Shown here piece after piece: positions 34,293 to 41,227 of a stretch of DNA of 41,227 nt. This DNA comes from Synergistales bacterium (GTDB taxonomy: Bacteria > Synergistota > Synergistia > Synergistales > Synergistaceae), in the NCBI GenBank assembly GCA_026002695.1, contig BOCB01000008.1:1-41227 (forward strand), in the 5' to 3' direction. Each line of letters begins with the position of its first letter. Position 1 is the stretch's first letter. The notes under the pieces were generated by a model that did not search any database, was not told the origin of the DNA, and saw only the letters and a program-made list of their open reading frames with translations. The position numbers and the translations under genes were made by a program.

Positions 34293-35631
34293 CTGGGAAG
34301 AGGATAACACTCAATCGCATATAGATGCCGCGAGCCGCCCCGAGGAGGGCGGCTCGCGGCGTGAAGGGGACGAATCAGGGGGCGCGGGCGGCAGGGCAGG
34401 GGACGCGGGCGGCAGGATGCCGCCCCTACGGGGGGCGCTGGGCACAGCGATACATGAGCAGGTCGAGAGCGCGAAGGAGCGCGCGCTCTCCGAGCTCATG
34501 CGCGGTATCGATCCGGAGAACGAGGCCGCCATCCGCGCCGAGACGGAAAGGCTCACGCCGGAAGTCCGGGAGGAACTGCTCCGAGAGCCCGTCTACGCGG
34601 CCATAAACGAAATGAACGGGAACCCCGCGGTCCGGCTCTCCCTCGACGAAGTCTCCGAAAGATGGGGCGACGGCTTCATAGAGGCCCTGCCCGACAACAT
34701 ACTCGACGCCGAGGGGCTGTCCGCCGACGCCGCGGCGGCTTCGTTCGGCTTCGAGTCCGCCGACGAATTTATAAACGCGCTCTCCGCCGCGAACGACATA
34801 GAGGCGGAGAGCGCCCGAAGAGCCGGGGAAGCGGCGCTCCGGAACCTCGGTATCCCCTCCGTCCGCGACGCGGGCCGGATAGCGGCGGACGTAATGGCCG
34901 CGTCCGACGAGGACATAGACAGGGCGGCCATAGAGGCGGAGATTTATAAAACGACCGCGCCGGAGGAGGAAGAGACGGCCTATGGGGCGCCGGACGATGA
35001 GTTTTATGGGGAGGTGGAGGGTGATATAATAGACCGCGGCGGCCAAGGCAATGGGGCGGAGGCGGAGCGGGTGGGGAAATCAGTAGTTGTGGTTACGGGA
35101 AATGAGTTCGGGGATTTTGACCTGCCATCAGAGGCCGGGATAGTCGCATTGCGTGAAGCTGCGGCAGATTACTACGCTAAGCACCTTCAGAGGGAAACCG
35201 TAAAACATCCCGACCAAAGGATTAAGGGTGTTTACTTTTCAAGAAGGGGCGGGAACAAGGCTATTTCTGCTTCAGCTAACCCAGACAAGCTGAAATTGTT
35301 TGCGAAGTTGAAGGAGCTGATAGAAAGCTCTTTTGTTGTTGGGCGTGAGGATGTACAGCATCTCGAAAAACATCCCGGAGTTAAACAATTCTGGAGGTTG
35401 CAGAACAATGCTGTCTTGGGCGGCATTCCGATCAAGGTTGGTTTTTTGGTTGAGGAAAGGGCCAGTGGGAAAATCTATTACAACCATGATTTAAGTTATG
35501 TTGAAATAGAAAAAGACCCATTATCCGGTATCTCGGGTGAGCCTCAAAAAGAGGCATTGCCGCCGTCAGATAATGGGCTCAATAGGAGTATTATACCACA
35601 ACCTGACGTTGGAAGCAATGAATCGCCCTGA
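34273..35631 (+). CDS. Fragment of a phage-type large polyvalent protein, C-terminal LPD3-like domain
   Basis: The 452-aa ORF has its ATG inside the terminal repeat of the preceding mobile element and no ribosome binding site, so its natural N-terminus is missing. Residues about 15-60 are Gly/Arg-rich low complexity from a GC-rich repeat. About 60-260 is an acidic Ala/Glu-rich helical region. About 275-420 is a separate alpha/beta domain (RIKGVYFSRRGGNKAISASA, KLKLFAKLKELIESSFVVGR, GIPIKVGFLVEERASGKIYY, NHDLSY). The latter resembles the LPD3-type domain found in large phage and conjugative-element proteins. GC content drops sharply at about 35080. Expression is doubtful and function unknown. 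Confidence 0.6.
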   Translation: MEFMKRPWEEDNTQSHIDAASRPEEGGSRREGDESGGAGGRAGDAGGRMPPLRGALGTAIHEQVESAKERALSELMRGIDPENEAAIRAETERLTPEVREELLREPVYAAINEMNGNPAVRLSLDEVSERWGDGFIEALPDNILDAEGLSADAAAASFGFESADEFINALSAANDIEAESARRAGEAALRNLGIPSVRDAGRIAADVMAASDEDIDRAAIEAEIYKTTAPEEEETAYGAPDDEFYGEVEGDIIDRGGQGNGAEAERVGKSVVVVTGNEFGDFDLPSEAGIVALREAAADYYAKHLQRETVKHPDQRIKGVYFSRRGGNKAISASANPDKLKLFAKLKELIESSFVVGREDVQHLEKHPGVKQFWRLQNNAVLGGIPIKVGFLVEERASGKIYYNHDLSYVEIEKDPLSGISGEPQKEALPPSDNGLNRSIIPQPDVGSNESP

Positions 35632-35639
35632 GCCTCCAA

Positions 35640-35786
35640 GGCCGTTTCATAAACTCCATAAATTGGTAATTTCTGCATTTTTTGAATTTTCAAGGGGTTA
35701 GTTTTGTCGAAATTGATGTGACCAAATGGAGTTGAGGCACAAAAATTGATATTTTTTAATCGAAAAAAATGTCAAACTGGTAATAA
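35640..35786. repeat. Second copy of the GGCCGTTTCATAAACTCC element, right end missing
   Basis: It is almost identical to 33931-34052 followed directly by the segment at 34250-34264, so it preserves the state before the nested insertion. The right terminal repeat is lost where the next inverted-repeat element begins. Confidence 0.8.
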
Positions 35787-35928
35787 TTTGAGTTTCCCCA
35801 TTTTTTCAACGAAGCCTTGTACCACAAAGGTTTGAGAGCTTTTTTCGTTTTCAACTTATCGTTGCACGAAACCATTGTGGCAAAAGGGGTTGCGGGTTCA
35901 TCTTACTAAAAAAATGGGGAAACTCAAA
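35787..35928. mobile_element. 142-bp element with TTTGAGTTTCCCCATTTTTT inverted ends
   Basis: The 20-bp left end (35787-35806) is repeated as its exact complement at 35909-35928, and once more at 36071-36090 as a third end. The region between the two right-hand ends (35929-36070) has no recognisable gene. The third end lies 12 nt before the -35 of the flagellin promoter. Confidence 0.65.
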
Positions 35929-36102
35929 GTTTGTACGGCTTGTCAAAATTCACATTTTACACAATCGCCGCCGGCTTGGCTGAAATATTTGGCAAATTGT
36001 ACACCGGAATGTCATCATTTTTTGACAGACCGCCGCGCTCAAATCAGCGTTGCCTTTGGAGGTGAGCTTGAAAAATGGGGAAACTCAAAAAATAATTCCC
36101 TC

Positions 36103-36131
36103 TTGACAAAGCGCGAAACTCGTTGTATCTT
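36103..36131 (+). promoter_or_regulatory. Promoter upstream of the first flagellin leader
   Basis: TTGACA at 36103-36108 and TATCTT at 36126-36131 with a 17-nt spacer are the best promoter before flagellin 1. It would give a 5' leader of about 545 nt. It looks sigma-70-like, not sigma-28-like, which is unusual for flagellin. Confidence 0.55.
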
Positions 36132-36393
36132 AATCCCCAGATAAAGTTCATATTGCCAGGGAGGCGATGATCAGCCAAGGAAGGCTAACATTTCTCTTAT
36201 TCCATATGATGAGCACTGTGTGCTCGAGGCGGGTTTGTTGTCCCGTTAAAATTATGTTTGGCCATAGAGGCCGTTTATGCTGATGCTGTGTGATGTTTGG
36301 CGTCGGGGACCTTTGATATGACCAGCATAGTATGCAGAGATGATGTATTATGCAGCGTCTCTGCCGATCAGCCGGGTTAATTTTTAACGTTAA
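36132..36393 (+). other. 5' variable part of the flagellin 1 leader
   Basis: No gene is supported. It begins with an AGGGAGGCGATG segment and hairpin AGCC-AAGGAA-GGCT (36173-36186), matched in the second leader by GCC-GGGGAA-GGC (39284-39295). Further inverted repeats (TATGCTG/CAGCATA, GCAGAGA/TCTCTGC, TTAACGTTAA) follow. This part is about 200 nt longer than in leader 2. Confidence 0.5.
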
Positions 36394-36681
36394 ACCGGTC
36401 TTTACGACAAGGAGGTCGTATGTTATGCGTAGCCAAGGATGGCTAAAGTGTTTGGTTAGTTGTGCCGTTTTGGAGGATAACCCTCCGCGTGGGGCACGGA
36501 TGCCCCGTACAATCAATCTTATAGCGAGATCGCACATGTCTGTGCCTGAATCGGAGGCTCTGTCCTTCAGTCCTTAACCCTTTCTTGTAATGAAAGGGCA
36601 GGCGCGTAAGGGATCGATTCTTTCGGTCAAGGCATTTGATACGCGGCTCTCGCGACAAAACGACAGGGAGGTCGTACACAC
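36394..36681 (+). ncRNA. Conserved structured leader of flagellin 1
   Basis: This 288-nt block is nearly identical to 39367-39653. Hairpins in order: TACGAC-AAGGAG-GTCGTA (36403-36420), TAGCCA-AGGA-TGGCTA (36430-36445), GGAGG/CCTCC (36472-36486), GGGGC/GCCCC, GCACA/TGTGC, CCCTTTC/GAAAGGG, GATCGA/TCGGTC, CGCG/CGCG and ACGAC-AGGGAG-GTCGT (36660-36675). The last holds the flagellin Shine-Dalgarno. Differences between the copies fall in loops, linkers and one 18-nt block. This implies a cis-acting RNA controlling flagellin translation or mRNA stability. Confidence 0.7.
36425..36577 (+). CDS. 50-codon upstream ORF in flagellin 1 leader (tentative)
   Basis: The ATG lies 9 nt after GGAGG, which sits in a hairpin like that at the flagellin start. 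The peptide begins MRSQGWLK and ends HMSVPESEALSFSP. Leader 2 has an ORF of the same length and frame. Outside an 18-nt divergent block (CLVSCA versus RSSKRT), all four substitutions are synonymous. The antisense frame also shows only synonymous changes there, and the same sites lie in RNA loops, so coding is not proven. Confidence 0.35.
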   Translation: MRSQGWLKCLVSCAVLEDNPPRGARMPRTINLIARSHMSVPESEALSFSP

Positions 36682-39147
36682 ATGCGTATCAATACTAATA
36701 TCGCGGCGTTGACATCGTACAACGCGCTTTCAGCCACAAACTCACTGCTTCAGAGGTCCATTGAGAAGCTCTCCACCGGTCTGCGCATCAACAGCGCGGC
36801 GGACGACGCGGCGGGGCTCGCCATCTCCGAGAAGATGCGCGCTCAGTATCACGGCTTGGACCAGGCTTCGTCGAACGCGCAGGACGGCATCAGCATGATT
36901 CAGACCGCTGAGGGCGCCCTCTCCGAGACCCACTCCATCCTCCAGAGGATGAGGGAGCTCTCCGTGCAGGCGGCGAACGACACTCTGACGCAAGAGGATC
37001 GCGGCTATATACAGCTCGAGATCGACCAGCTCAAAGAGGAGATATCACGTATCTCCAGCACGACACAGTTCAACAAGAAGCAGCTTCTCGACGGCTCGGC
37101 GGCGGTGCTCTGGTCGTCCGACAACTTCAAGACGAAGGCCATCGTAAACGGCGGCCTCCGCGAAATAGACCAGTTCGGCCAGAAGAAGGCCGTAGAGGGC
37201 AACTACAAGATCGCCATCGAGGCGAACCCCGGTCAGGCCGAGGTGAAGAAGAGCGACATCTTCAAGATCAAGCACCCGAACGTCATCATGAACGTCGCGC
37301 TGCGCAAGGATCTGGGGGTCGAGTCCGTCCGCGTCGACGGTTTGCCGGCGGGCAAGTACAACGTGTTGCTGGGAGCTACTTCGGCTACGTTTAGCGCCGG
37401 CAATGTTGCCGGCGATATCGTCAGCTACATACAGAAAGATCCGGCCACAAACATAGTATCATCCGTTCTGTTTGCTGCTGTGGGCGCTGCGGGGTGGAAG
37501 GCCGATAAAACCCTTCTGAATAACACGGCCAACGCAGCGAACTTCAACATCCTGTTCGAGGTCGTCTCCAAGAACGATACGAGCGGCAGCAGCTCAATCA
37601 CTCTTCGCGCTCAGTCATTCGTGCTTGAGAGCGACGGCACTATGCACAGCTACAGCGACACGATCACCCTCACCACGGCAAACGGCTTCGGCACTGCGTA
37701 TAAGGGACTCGGCTTATCTTTTACCGCGGTCACAAATGCAGCGAACATGCTTAGATTGAAGGGCTCGAGCGCGACAAAGGAATTTACCGTCGGTGACAAG
37801 TTCGTCATAAACAAGGTTGCTTCCAGCAAAAACGCCTACGTAGCGATAAGCGGCAAGGTGAACCTCGAATGGGAGTACGGATGGGCTACAAGCGCGGGTT
37901 CAACGTCCGGCGCGAGCCTTCAGAACGGGGTTTACGGCGTCGCGAAAAGCGCCGTAGCGGGCAAAGAGATCCACTTCAGGCAGTTCTACCTCAACACGGC
38001 AAACGGCGCGACCTACGCGGGTAACGTTGTGATAAACTTCAACGACAAGCTCACCGGCGCCAATCTCAGCACAAAGGTTGCGGGCGCGACGTTCGAGGCG
38101 GCGTACATCGGTCAGGTGGCGAAGGGCGACGTACAGCTGCGCGACCTCGACAAGTTCTGGGACGCCAACGGCAAGTTCATGCTCGACGACCCGAAGACGC
38201 TCCAGCTGGTCCAGGGCGACGGCACTAAGACCAGCGTCACCCTCTACTCCACCGACACATTGGAGAATGTCCGCAAGAAGCTGAACGACGCCATAGCGTT
38301 CGACCTCGGCCAGAGCCAGTACGTAGAGAACAACACGAACAACTTCGTCTCGTTCGTCGAGGACGACGGCAAGGCCAACGGCAAGAGCCCGACCCCGGAC
38401 ACGTCCGAGGCGGTGGCGGGCACGTTCGTCATCCGCAGCCTCATCCCCGGCGCGTCGGGCAGGCTCAGCCTCTCCGGCGACGAGGACATCATCAAGGCGT
38501 TCTCCCTCAACGTCATTCAGGCGGCTAAGGAGAACGAGTTCACCGTATCGGTAACCGACGCGCACAGCGGCAACGCGGTCGAGCTCGGCATCAAGATAAC
38601 GGGTAACATCCTGTACGGAATCGTGAACCCCAACGTCGACGTCAAGTTCGACCAGATGGCGGACACCAAGGTTACTTGGAACGACCAGATGAAGCGTTTC
38701 GACGTCAAGGCCGACAAGGAGAACGAGTACTTCACCATAGTCCACCTCGCGGACAACACGACGGTCTTCCAGATCGGCGCGAACGAGGGCGAGGACATGA
38801 GCGTCAACATCGGCAACATGTCGGCGGAAGCTCTCGGCGTGGCGAACATACTCGTTACGGACAGGGTATCGGCGGCGCGCAGCATCACGCTTATCGACAA
38901 CGCGATCAACAAGGTGTCGAGCCAGCGCGCGAAACTCGGCGCGTACCAGAACAGGCTGGAGCACACCATCAACAACCTGACCACGGCGTCGACGAACCTG
39001 AAGAGCTCCGAGAGCCGCATCCGCGACACCGACATGGCGAAGGAAATGATGAACTTCACGAGGCTCAACATCCTCAGCCAGGCCGGCAACTCGATGCTCG
39101 CGCAGGCAAACCAGCTCCCGCAGGCGGTCCTGTCCTTATTGAGATAA
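36682..39147 (+). CDS. Flagellin 1 (large, 821 aa)
   Basis: The protein has the conserved flagellin ends. The N-terminal D0/D1 region (about 1-150) has MRINTNIAALTSYNALSATN, STGLRINSAADDAAGLAISE and SNAQDGISMIQTAEGALSE. The C-terminal D1/D0 region (about 715-821) has SQRAKLGAYQNRLEHTINNL and ILSQAGNSMLAQANQLPQAV. Between them lies a surface-exposed middle of over 500 residues, several times larger than in common flagellins. It is exported by the flagellar type III apparatus and forms the filament; no signal peptide is expected. The ATG is 10 nt after the hairpin-embedded GGAGG. A second similar gene follows after 506 nt. Confidence 0.96.
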   Translation: MRINTNIAALTSYNALSATNSLLQRSIEKLSTGLRINSAADDAAGLAISEKMRAQYHGLDQASSNAQDGISMIQTAEGALSETHSILQRMRELSVQAANDTLTQEDRGYIQLEIDQLKEEISRISSTTQFNKKQLLDGSAAVLWSSDNFKTKAIVNGGLREIDQFGQKKAVEGNYKIAIEANPGQAEVKKSDIFKIKHPNVIMNVALRKDLGVESVRVDGLPAGKYNVLLGATSATFSAGNVAGDIVSYIQKDPATNIVSSVLFAAVGAAGWKADKTLLNNTANAANFNILFEVVSKNDTSGSSSITLRAQSFVLESDGTMHSYSDTITLTTANGFGTAYKGLGLSFTAVTNAANMLRLKGSSATKEFTVGDKFVINKVASSKNAYVAISGKVNLEWEYGWATSAGSTSGASLQNGVYGVAKSAVAGKEIHFRQFYLNTANGATYAGNVVINFNDKLTGANLSTKVAGATFEAAYIGQVAKGDVQLRDLDKFWDANGKFMLDDPKTLQLVQGDGTKTSVTLYSTDTLENVRKKLNDAIAFDLGQSQYVENNTNNFVSFVEDDGKANGKSPTPDTSEAVAGTFVIRSLIPGASGRLSLSGDEDIIKAFSLNVIQAAKENEFTVSVTDAHSGNAVELGIKITGNILYGIVNPNVDVKFDQMADTKVTWNDQMKRFDVKADKENEYFTIVHLADNTTVFQIGANEGEDMSVNIGNMSAEALGVANILVTDRVSAARSITLIDNAINKVSSQRAKLGAYQNRLEHTINNLTTASTNLKSSESRIRDTDMAKEMMNFTRLNILSQAGNSMLAQANQLPQAVLSLLR

Positions 39148-39187
39148 ACACGGCATAATCGGTTCGGCGGGGAATGAATCATCATAA

Positions 39188-39226
39188 CGCGGGGAGACGC
39201 TGCGCACAGCGTCTCCGCCTCCCCGC
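39188..39226. repeat. Palindrome after flagellin 1, weak terminator
   Basis: GGAGACGCTG (39193-39202) pairs with CAGCGTCTCC (39207-39216) around a CGCA loop, but no T-run follows. It may stabilise the 3' end of the flagellin 1 message instead of ending transcription. The core resembles the palindromes at 4856 and 9604. Confidence 0.55.
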
Positions 39227-39366
39227 CGCCGATCCGTCAGCGCAATCGCAGGGGTAAACCTATATTTAAGGAGGCGATGTCCGGCCGGGGAAGGCTCATA
39301 TTTGTCTTAATTACGCGTCAGCAGGCGCGGCCATCGGCCGCCTGATCCGCGAGTTATTGTTTTTAT
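39227..39366 (+). other. 5' variable part of the flagellin 2 leader
   Basis: It contains AAGGAGGCGATG, hairpin GCC-GGGGAA-GGC (39284-39295) and a GGCG-rich hairpin (CAGGCGCGGCC / GGCCGCCTG). No clear promoter is visible, so flagellin 2 may be read through from flagellin 1 or use an unrecognised promoter. Confidence 0.45.
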
Positions 39367-39653
39367 ACCGGTCTTTACGACAAGGAGGTCGTATGTAATG
39401 CGCAGCCAAGGATGGCTAAAGCGTTCAAGTAAGCGTACAGTTTTGGAGGATAATCCTCCGCGCGGGGCTCGGATGCCCCGTACAATCAATCTTATAGCGA
39501 GATCGCACATGTCTGTGCCTGAATCGGAGGCTCTGTCCTTCAGTCCTTAGCCCTTTCTTGAATGAAAGGGCGGGCGCGTAAGGGATCGATTCTTTCGGTC
39601 AAGGCATTTGATACGCGGTTATCGCGACAAAACGACAGGGAGGTCGTACTAAT
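39367..39653 (+). ncRNA. Conserved structured leader of flagellin 2
   Basis: This is a near-identical copy of 36394-36681. It keeps hairpins TACGAC-AAGGAG-GTCGTA (39376-39393), AGCCA-AGGA-TGGCT (39404-39417), GGAGG/CCTCC, GGGGC/GCCCC, GCACA/TGTGC, CCCTTTC/GAAAGGG, GATCGA/TCGGTC, CGCG/CGCG (loop changed from GCTCT to GTTAT) and ACGAC-AGGGAG-GTCGT (39632-39647) over the Shine-Dalgarno. Confidence 0.7.
39398..39550 (+). CDS. 50-codon upstream ORF in flagellin 2 leader (tentative)
   Basis: Same length and frame as 36425-36577. The peptide begins MRSQGWLKRSSKRT and ends HMSVPESEALSFSP, with TAG instead of TAA as stop. The ribosome binding site lies in the loop of the upstream hairpin. It could be a leader peptide or decoy initiation site, or the open frame may be a side effect of conserved RNA. 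Confidence 0.35.
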   Translation: MRSQGWLKRSSKRTVLEDNPPRGARMPRTINLIARSHMSVPESEALSFSP

Positions 39654-41227
39654 ATGCGTATCAATACTAATATCGCGGCGTTGACATCGTACAACGCGCT
39701 TTCAGCCACAAACTCACTGCTTCAGAGGTCCATCGAGAAACTCTCCACCGGTCTGCGCATCAACAGCGCTGCGGACGACGCGGCGGGGCTCGCCATCTCC
39801 GAGAAGATGCGCGCGCAGTATCGCGGCTTGGATCAGGCTTCGTCGAACGCCCAGGACGGCATCAGCATGATTCAGACCGCCGAGGGCGCCCTCTCCGAGA
39901 CTCACTCCATCCTCCAGAGGATGAGGGAACTCTCCGTGCAGGCGGCGAACGACACTCTGACGCAGGAGGATCGCGGCTACATACAGCTCGAAGTCGATCA
40001 GCTCAAAGAGGAGATATCGCGTATCTCCAGCACGACCCAGTTCAACAAGAAGCAGCTTCTCGACGGTTCGGCGGCGGTGCTCTGGTCAAGCGACAACCTC
40101 AAGACGAAGGCCATCGTAAACGGCGGCCTTCGCGAGATAGACCAGTTCGGCCAGAAGAAGGCCGTAGAGGGCAACTACAAGATCGCAATCGAGGCGAACC
40201 CCGGCCAGGCAGAGGTGAAGAAGAGCGACATCTTCAAGATCAAGCACCCGAACGTCATCATGAACGTTACGACTCGCACGGACTTGGGGTTCGAGTCCGT
40301 CCGCGTCGACGGTCTGCCGGCGGGCAAGTATAACGTGCTGTTTGGAGACGCCAACATTGCCAGCGGCGGCAAGAATACTGTCGGAAAGACCGTAGCCTAC
40401 GTGCAAAATACTGCGGTTGCGGGAGTGGTAACCTCTCTGTTTGCCGGTCTATCCCTCAATACCTGGAGGGCTGATAAAACTCTTCTGAATAATTCCGCCC
40501 ACGCCGCGAACTTCAACATCCTGTTCGAGGTCGTCGCCAAGAACGAGACGAGCGGCTCCAGCTCGATAACCCTCCGCGCTCAGGCGTTCGTGCTCGAGAC
40601 CGACGGCTCGATGCACAGCTACAGCGATACGATCACTCTCACCACGGCGAACGGCTTCGGCACTGCGTATAAGGGTCTCGGTTTGACTATGACCGCGCTC
40701 GGCGGTGCCGCAGGCTATTTGCGGCTGAACTCCGGGGGCGCGGCAGCGAAGTTCACCGTAGGCGATAAGTTCGTCCTGAACAAGATCGCCACCGGTACCA
40801 CCCCTGCATACATAACAATAAGCGGCAAGGTGAACACCGAATGGGAGTATGCGTGGAAGAACTCGGCCGGTACCGGCGCGACCCTTCAGAACGGGGTTTA
40901 CGCTTTCACCGCCGCCAGCGCCTTGCAGAATTCTGAGGTTCACTTCAGGCAGTTCTACCTCAACACGGCAAACGGCGCGACCTACGCCGGCGACGTGGTG
41001 GTGAACTTCAACACTTCCTTCAAGAATACTACTGTGGATAAGGTTGCGGGCGCGACGTTCGAGGCGGCGTACATCGGCCAGGTGGCGAAAGGCGACGTAC
41101 AGCTCCGCGACCTCGACAAGTTCTGGGACGCCAACGGCAAGTTCATGCTCGACGACCCGAAGACGCTCCAGTTGGTCCAGGGCGACGGCACGAAGACCAG
41201 CGTCACCCTCTACTCCACCGACACATT
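39654..41227 (+). CDS. Flagellin 2 (5' part, runs off the window)
   Basis: 524 codons are visible without a stop. The first about 190 residues are nearly identical to flagellin 1 (MRINTNIAALTSYNALSATN onward, with MRAQYRGLDQ instead of MRAQYHGLDQ). The following region alternates between strongly divergent and identical patches, and the last about 60 residues before the edge are again identical. This mosaic suggests gene conversion. The two genes could form a composite filament or allow antigenic variation. Confidence 0.93.
   Translation, partial: MRINTNIAALTSYNALSATNSLLQRSIEKLSTGLRINSAADDAAGLAISEKMRAQYRGLDQASSNAQDGISMIQTAEGALSETHSILQRMRELSVQAANDTLTQEDRGYIQLEVDQLKEEISRISSTTQFNKKQLLDGSAAVLWSSDNLKTKAIVNGGLREIDQFGQKKAVEGNYKIAIEANPGQAEVKKSDIFKIKHPNVIMNVTTRTDLGFESVRVDGLPAGKYNVLFGDANIASGGKNTVGKTVAYVQNTAVAGVVTSLFAGLSLNTWRADKTLLNNSAHAANFNILFEVVAKNETSGSSSITLRAQAFVLETDGSMHSYSDTITLTTANGFGTAYKGLGLTMTALGGAAGYLRLNSGGAAAKFTVGDKFVLNKIATGTTPAYITISGKVNTEWEYAWKNSAGTGATLQNGVYAFTAASALQNSEVHFRQFYLNTANGATYAGDVVVNFNTSFKNTTVDKVAGATFEAAYIGQVAKGDVQLRDLDKFWDANGKFMLDDPKTLQLVQGDGTKTSVTLYSTDT

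Noticed and set aside
34311..35046. Several long minus-strand and alternate-frame ORFs within the polyvalent-protein fragment
   Set aside because: They are products of very high GC content; Arg/Gly/Ala-rich translations without start signals.
33931..36090. CRISPR array
   Set aside because: The repeats here are few, long and of terminal-inverted type, with unequal distances; no regularly spaced short repeats and no cas genes occur anywhere in the window.
36133..36172. Sigma-28-like promoter (TAAAGTTC ... GGCGATGA) before the flagellin leader
   Set aside because: Spacing between the halves is 2 nt too long here and 1 nt too short in the second leader (near 39254), and the GGCGATG part overlaps a purine-rich AGGGAGG segment. 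Not convincing.
36148..36537. 129-codon antisense ORF across the flagellin 1 leader (67 codons in leader 2)
   Set aside because: It has no ribosome binding site and no family. Its apparent conservation follows from conservation of the leader RNA, though the antisense frame cannot be fully excluded.
37900..38964. 354-codon open frame antisense to flagellin 1
   Set aside because: It is a codon-bias shadow: the biased third positions of the flagellin keep this frame open. The translation is Arg/Val-rich with no family pattern and no ribosome binding site.

Overview
The window looks like chromosome from a diderm, anaerobe-type bacterium, most plausibly Synergistota. This is inferred, not proven. 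The pointers are an outer-membrane porin carrying an SLH domain, a class III glutamine synthetase, a compact type II secretion operon, large flagellins, and generally high-GC genes. No 16S rRNA gene or other decisive taxonomic marker is present.

Layout. 1-4135 (+): ferrous iron uptake (end of feoA, feoB, a 50-aa FeoB-associated Cys-rich protein) followed by an SLH porin. 4209-4394: tRNA-Leu(GAG) with promoter and terminator. 4395-7600: accessory island with a type II restriction endonuclease and adenine methyltransferase pair, bracketed by two nearly identical 95-bp direct repeats. 7599-10858: small Cys-rich and Fe-S proteins, a 2-Cys peroxiredoxin, a GtrA-like membrane protein and a secreted cyclophilin. 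11135-13282 (+): glnN. 13479-16360 (-): a FIST sensor protein and a hybrid histidine kinase. 16448-28264 (-): a tightly packed type II secretion operon (J, K, L, M, N, C, I, D, E, F in transcription order), headed by an O-antigen ligase/oligosaccharyltransferase-like protein. 28297-29547 (-): a ParB-family protein with a long acidic N-terminus. 29789-33788 (-): rpsF-ssb-rpsR-(terminator)-DUF2232-rplI-dnaB.

33931-36090 is a cluster of nested small mobile elements around a fragment of a phage-type polyvalent protein. 36103-41227 (+) holds two tandem large flagellin genes; the second runs off the window.

The most unusual signal is the long structured leader in front of both flagellin genes. A block of about 288 nt is almost identical in the two copies. 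It holds many hairpins, and the flagellin Shine-Dalgarno sits in the loop of an ACGAC/GTCGT hairpin. An almost identical Shine-Dalgarno hairpin lies about 255 nt upstream, before a 50-codon ORF that also begins ATGCG. Several loops carry A(R)GGA motifs like those bound by CsrA. This suggests a post-transcriptional control element for flagellin, possibly like the CsrA/FliW-controlled hag leader of Bacillus but much larger.

A second theme is small non-autonomous elements. One family is dispersed at six sites between genes (7.9, 8.6, 13.4, 16.4, 29.6 and 29.7 kb), including a complete 119-bp MITE. Another shows a datable nested insertion with a 10-bp target duplication.
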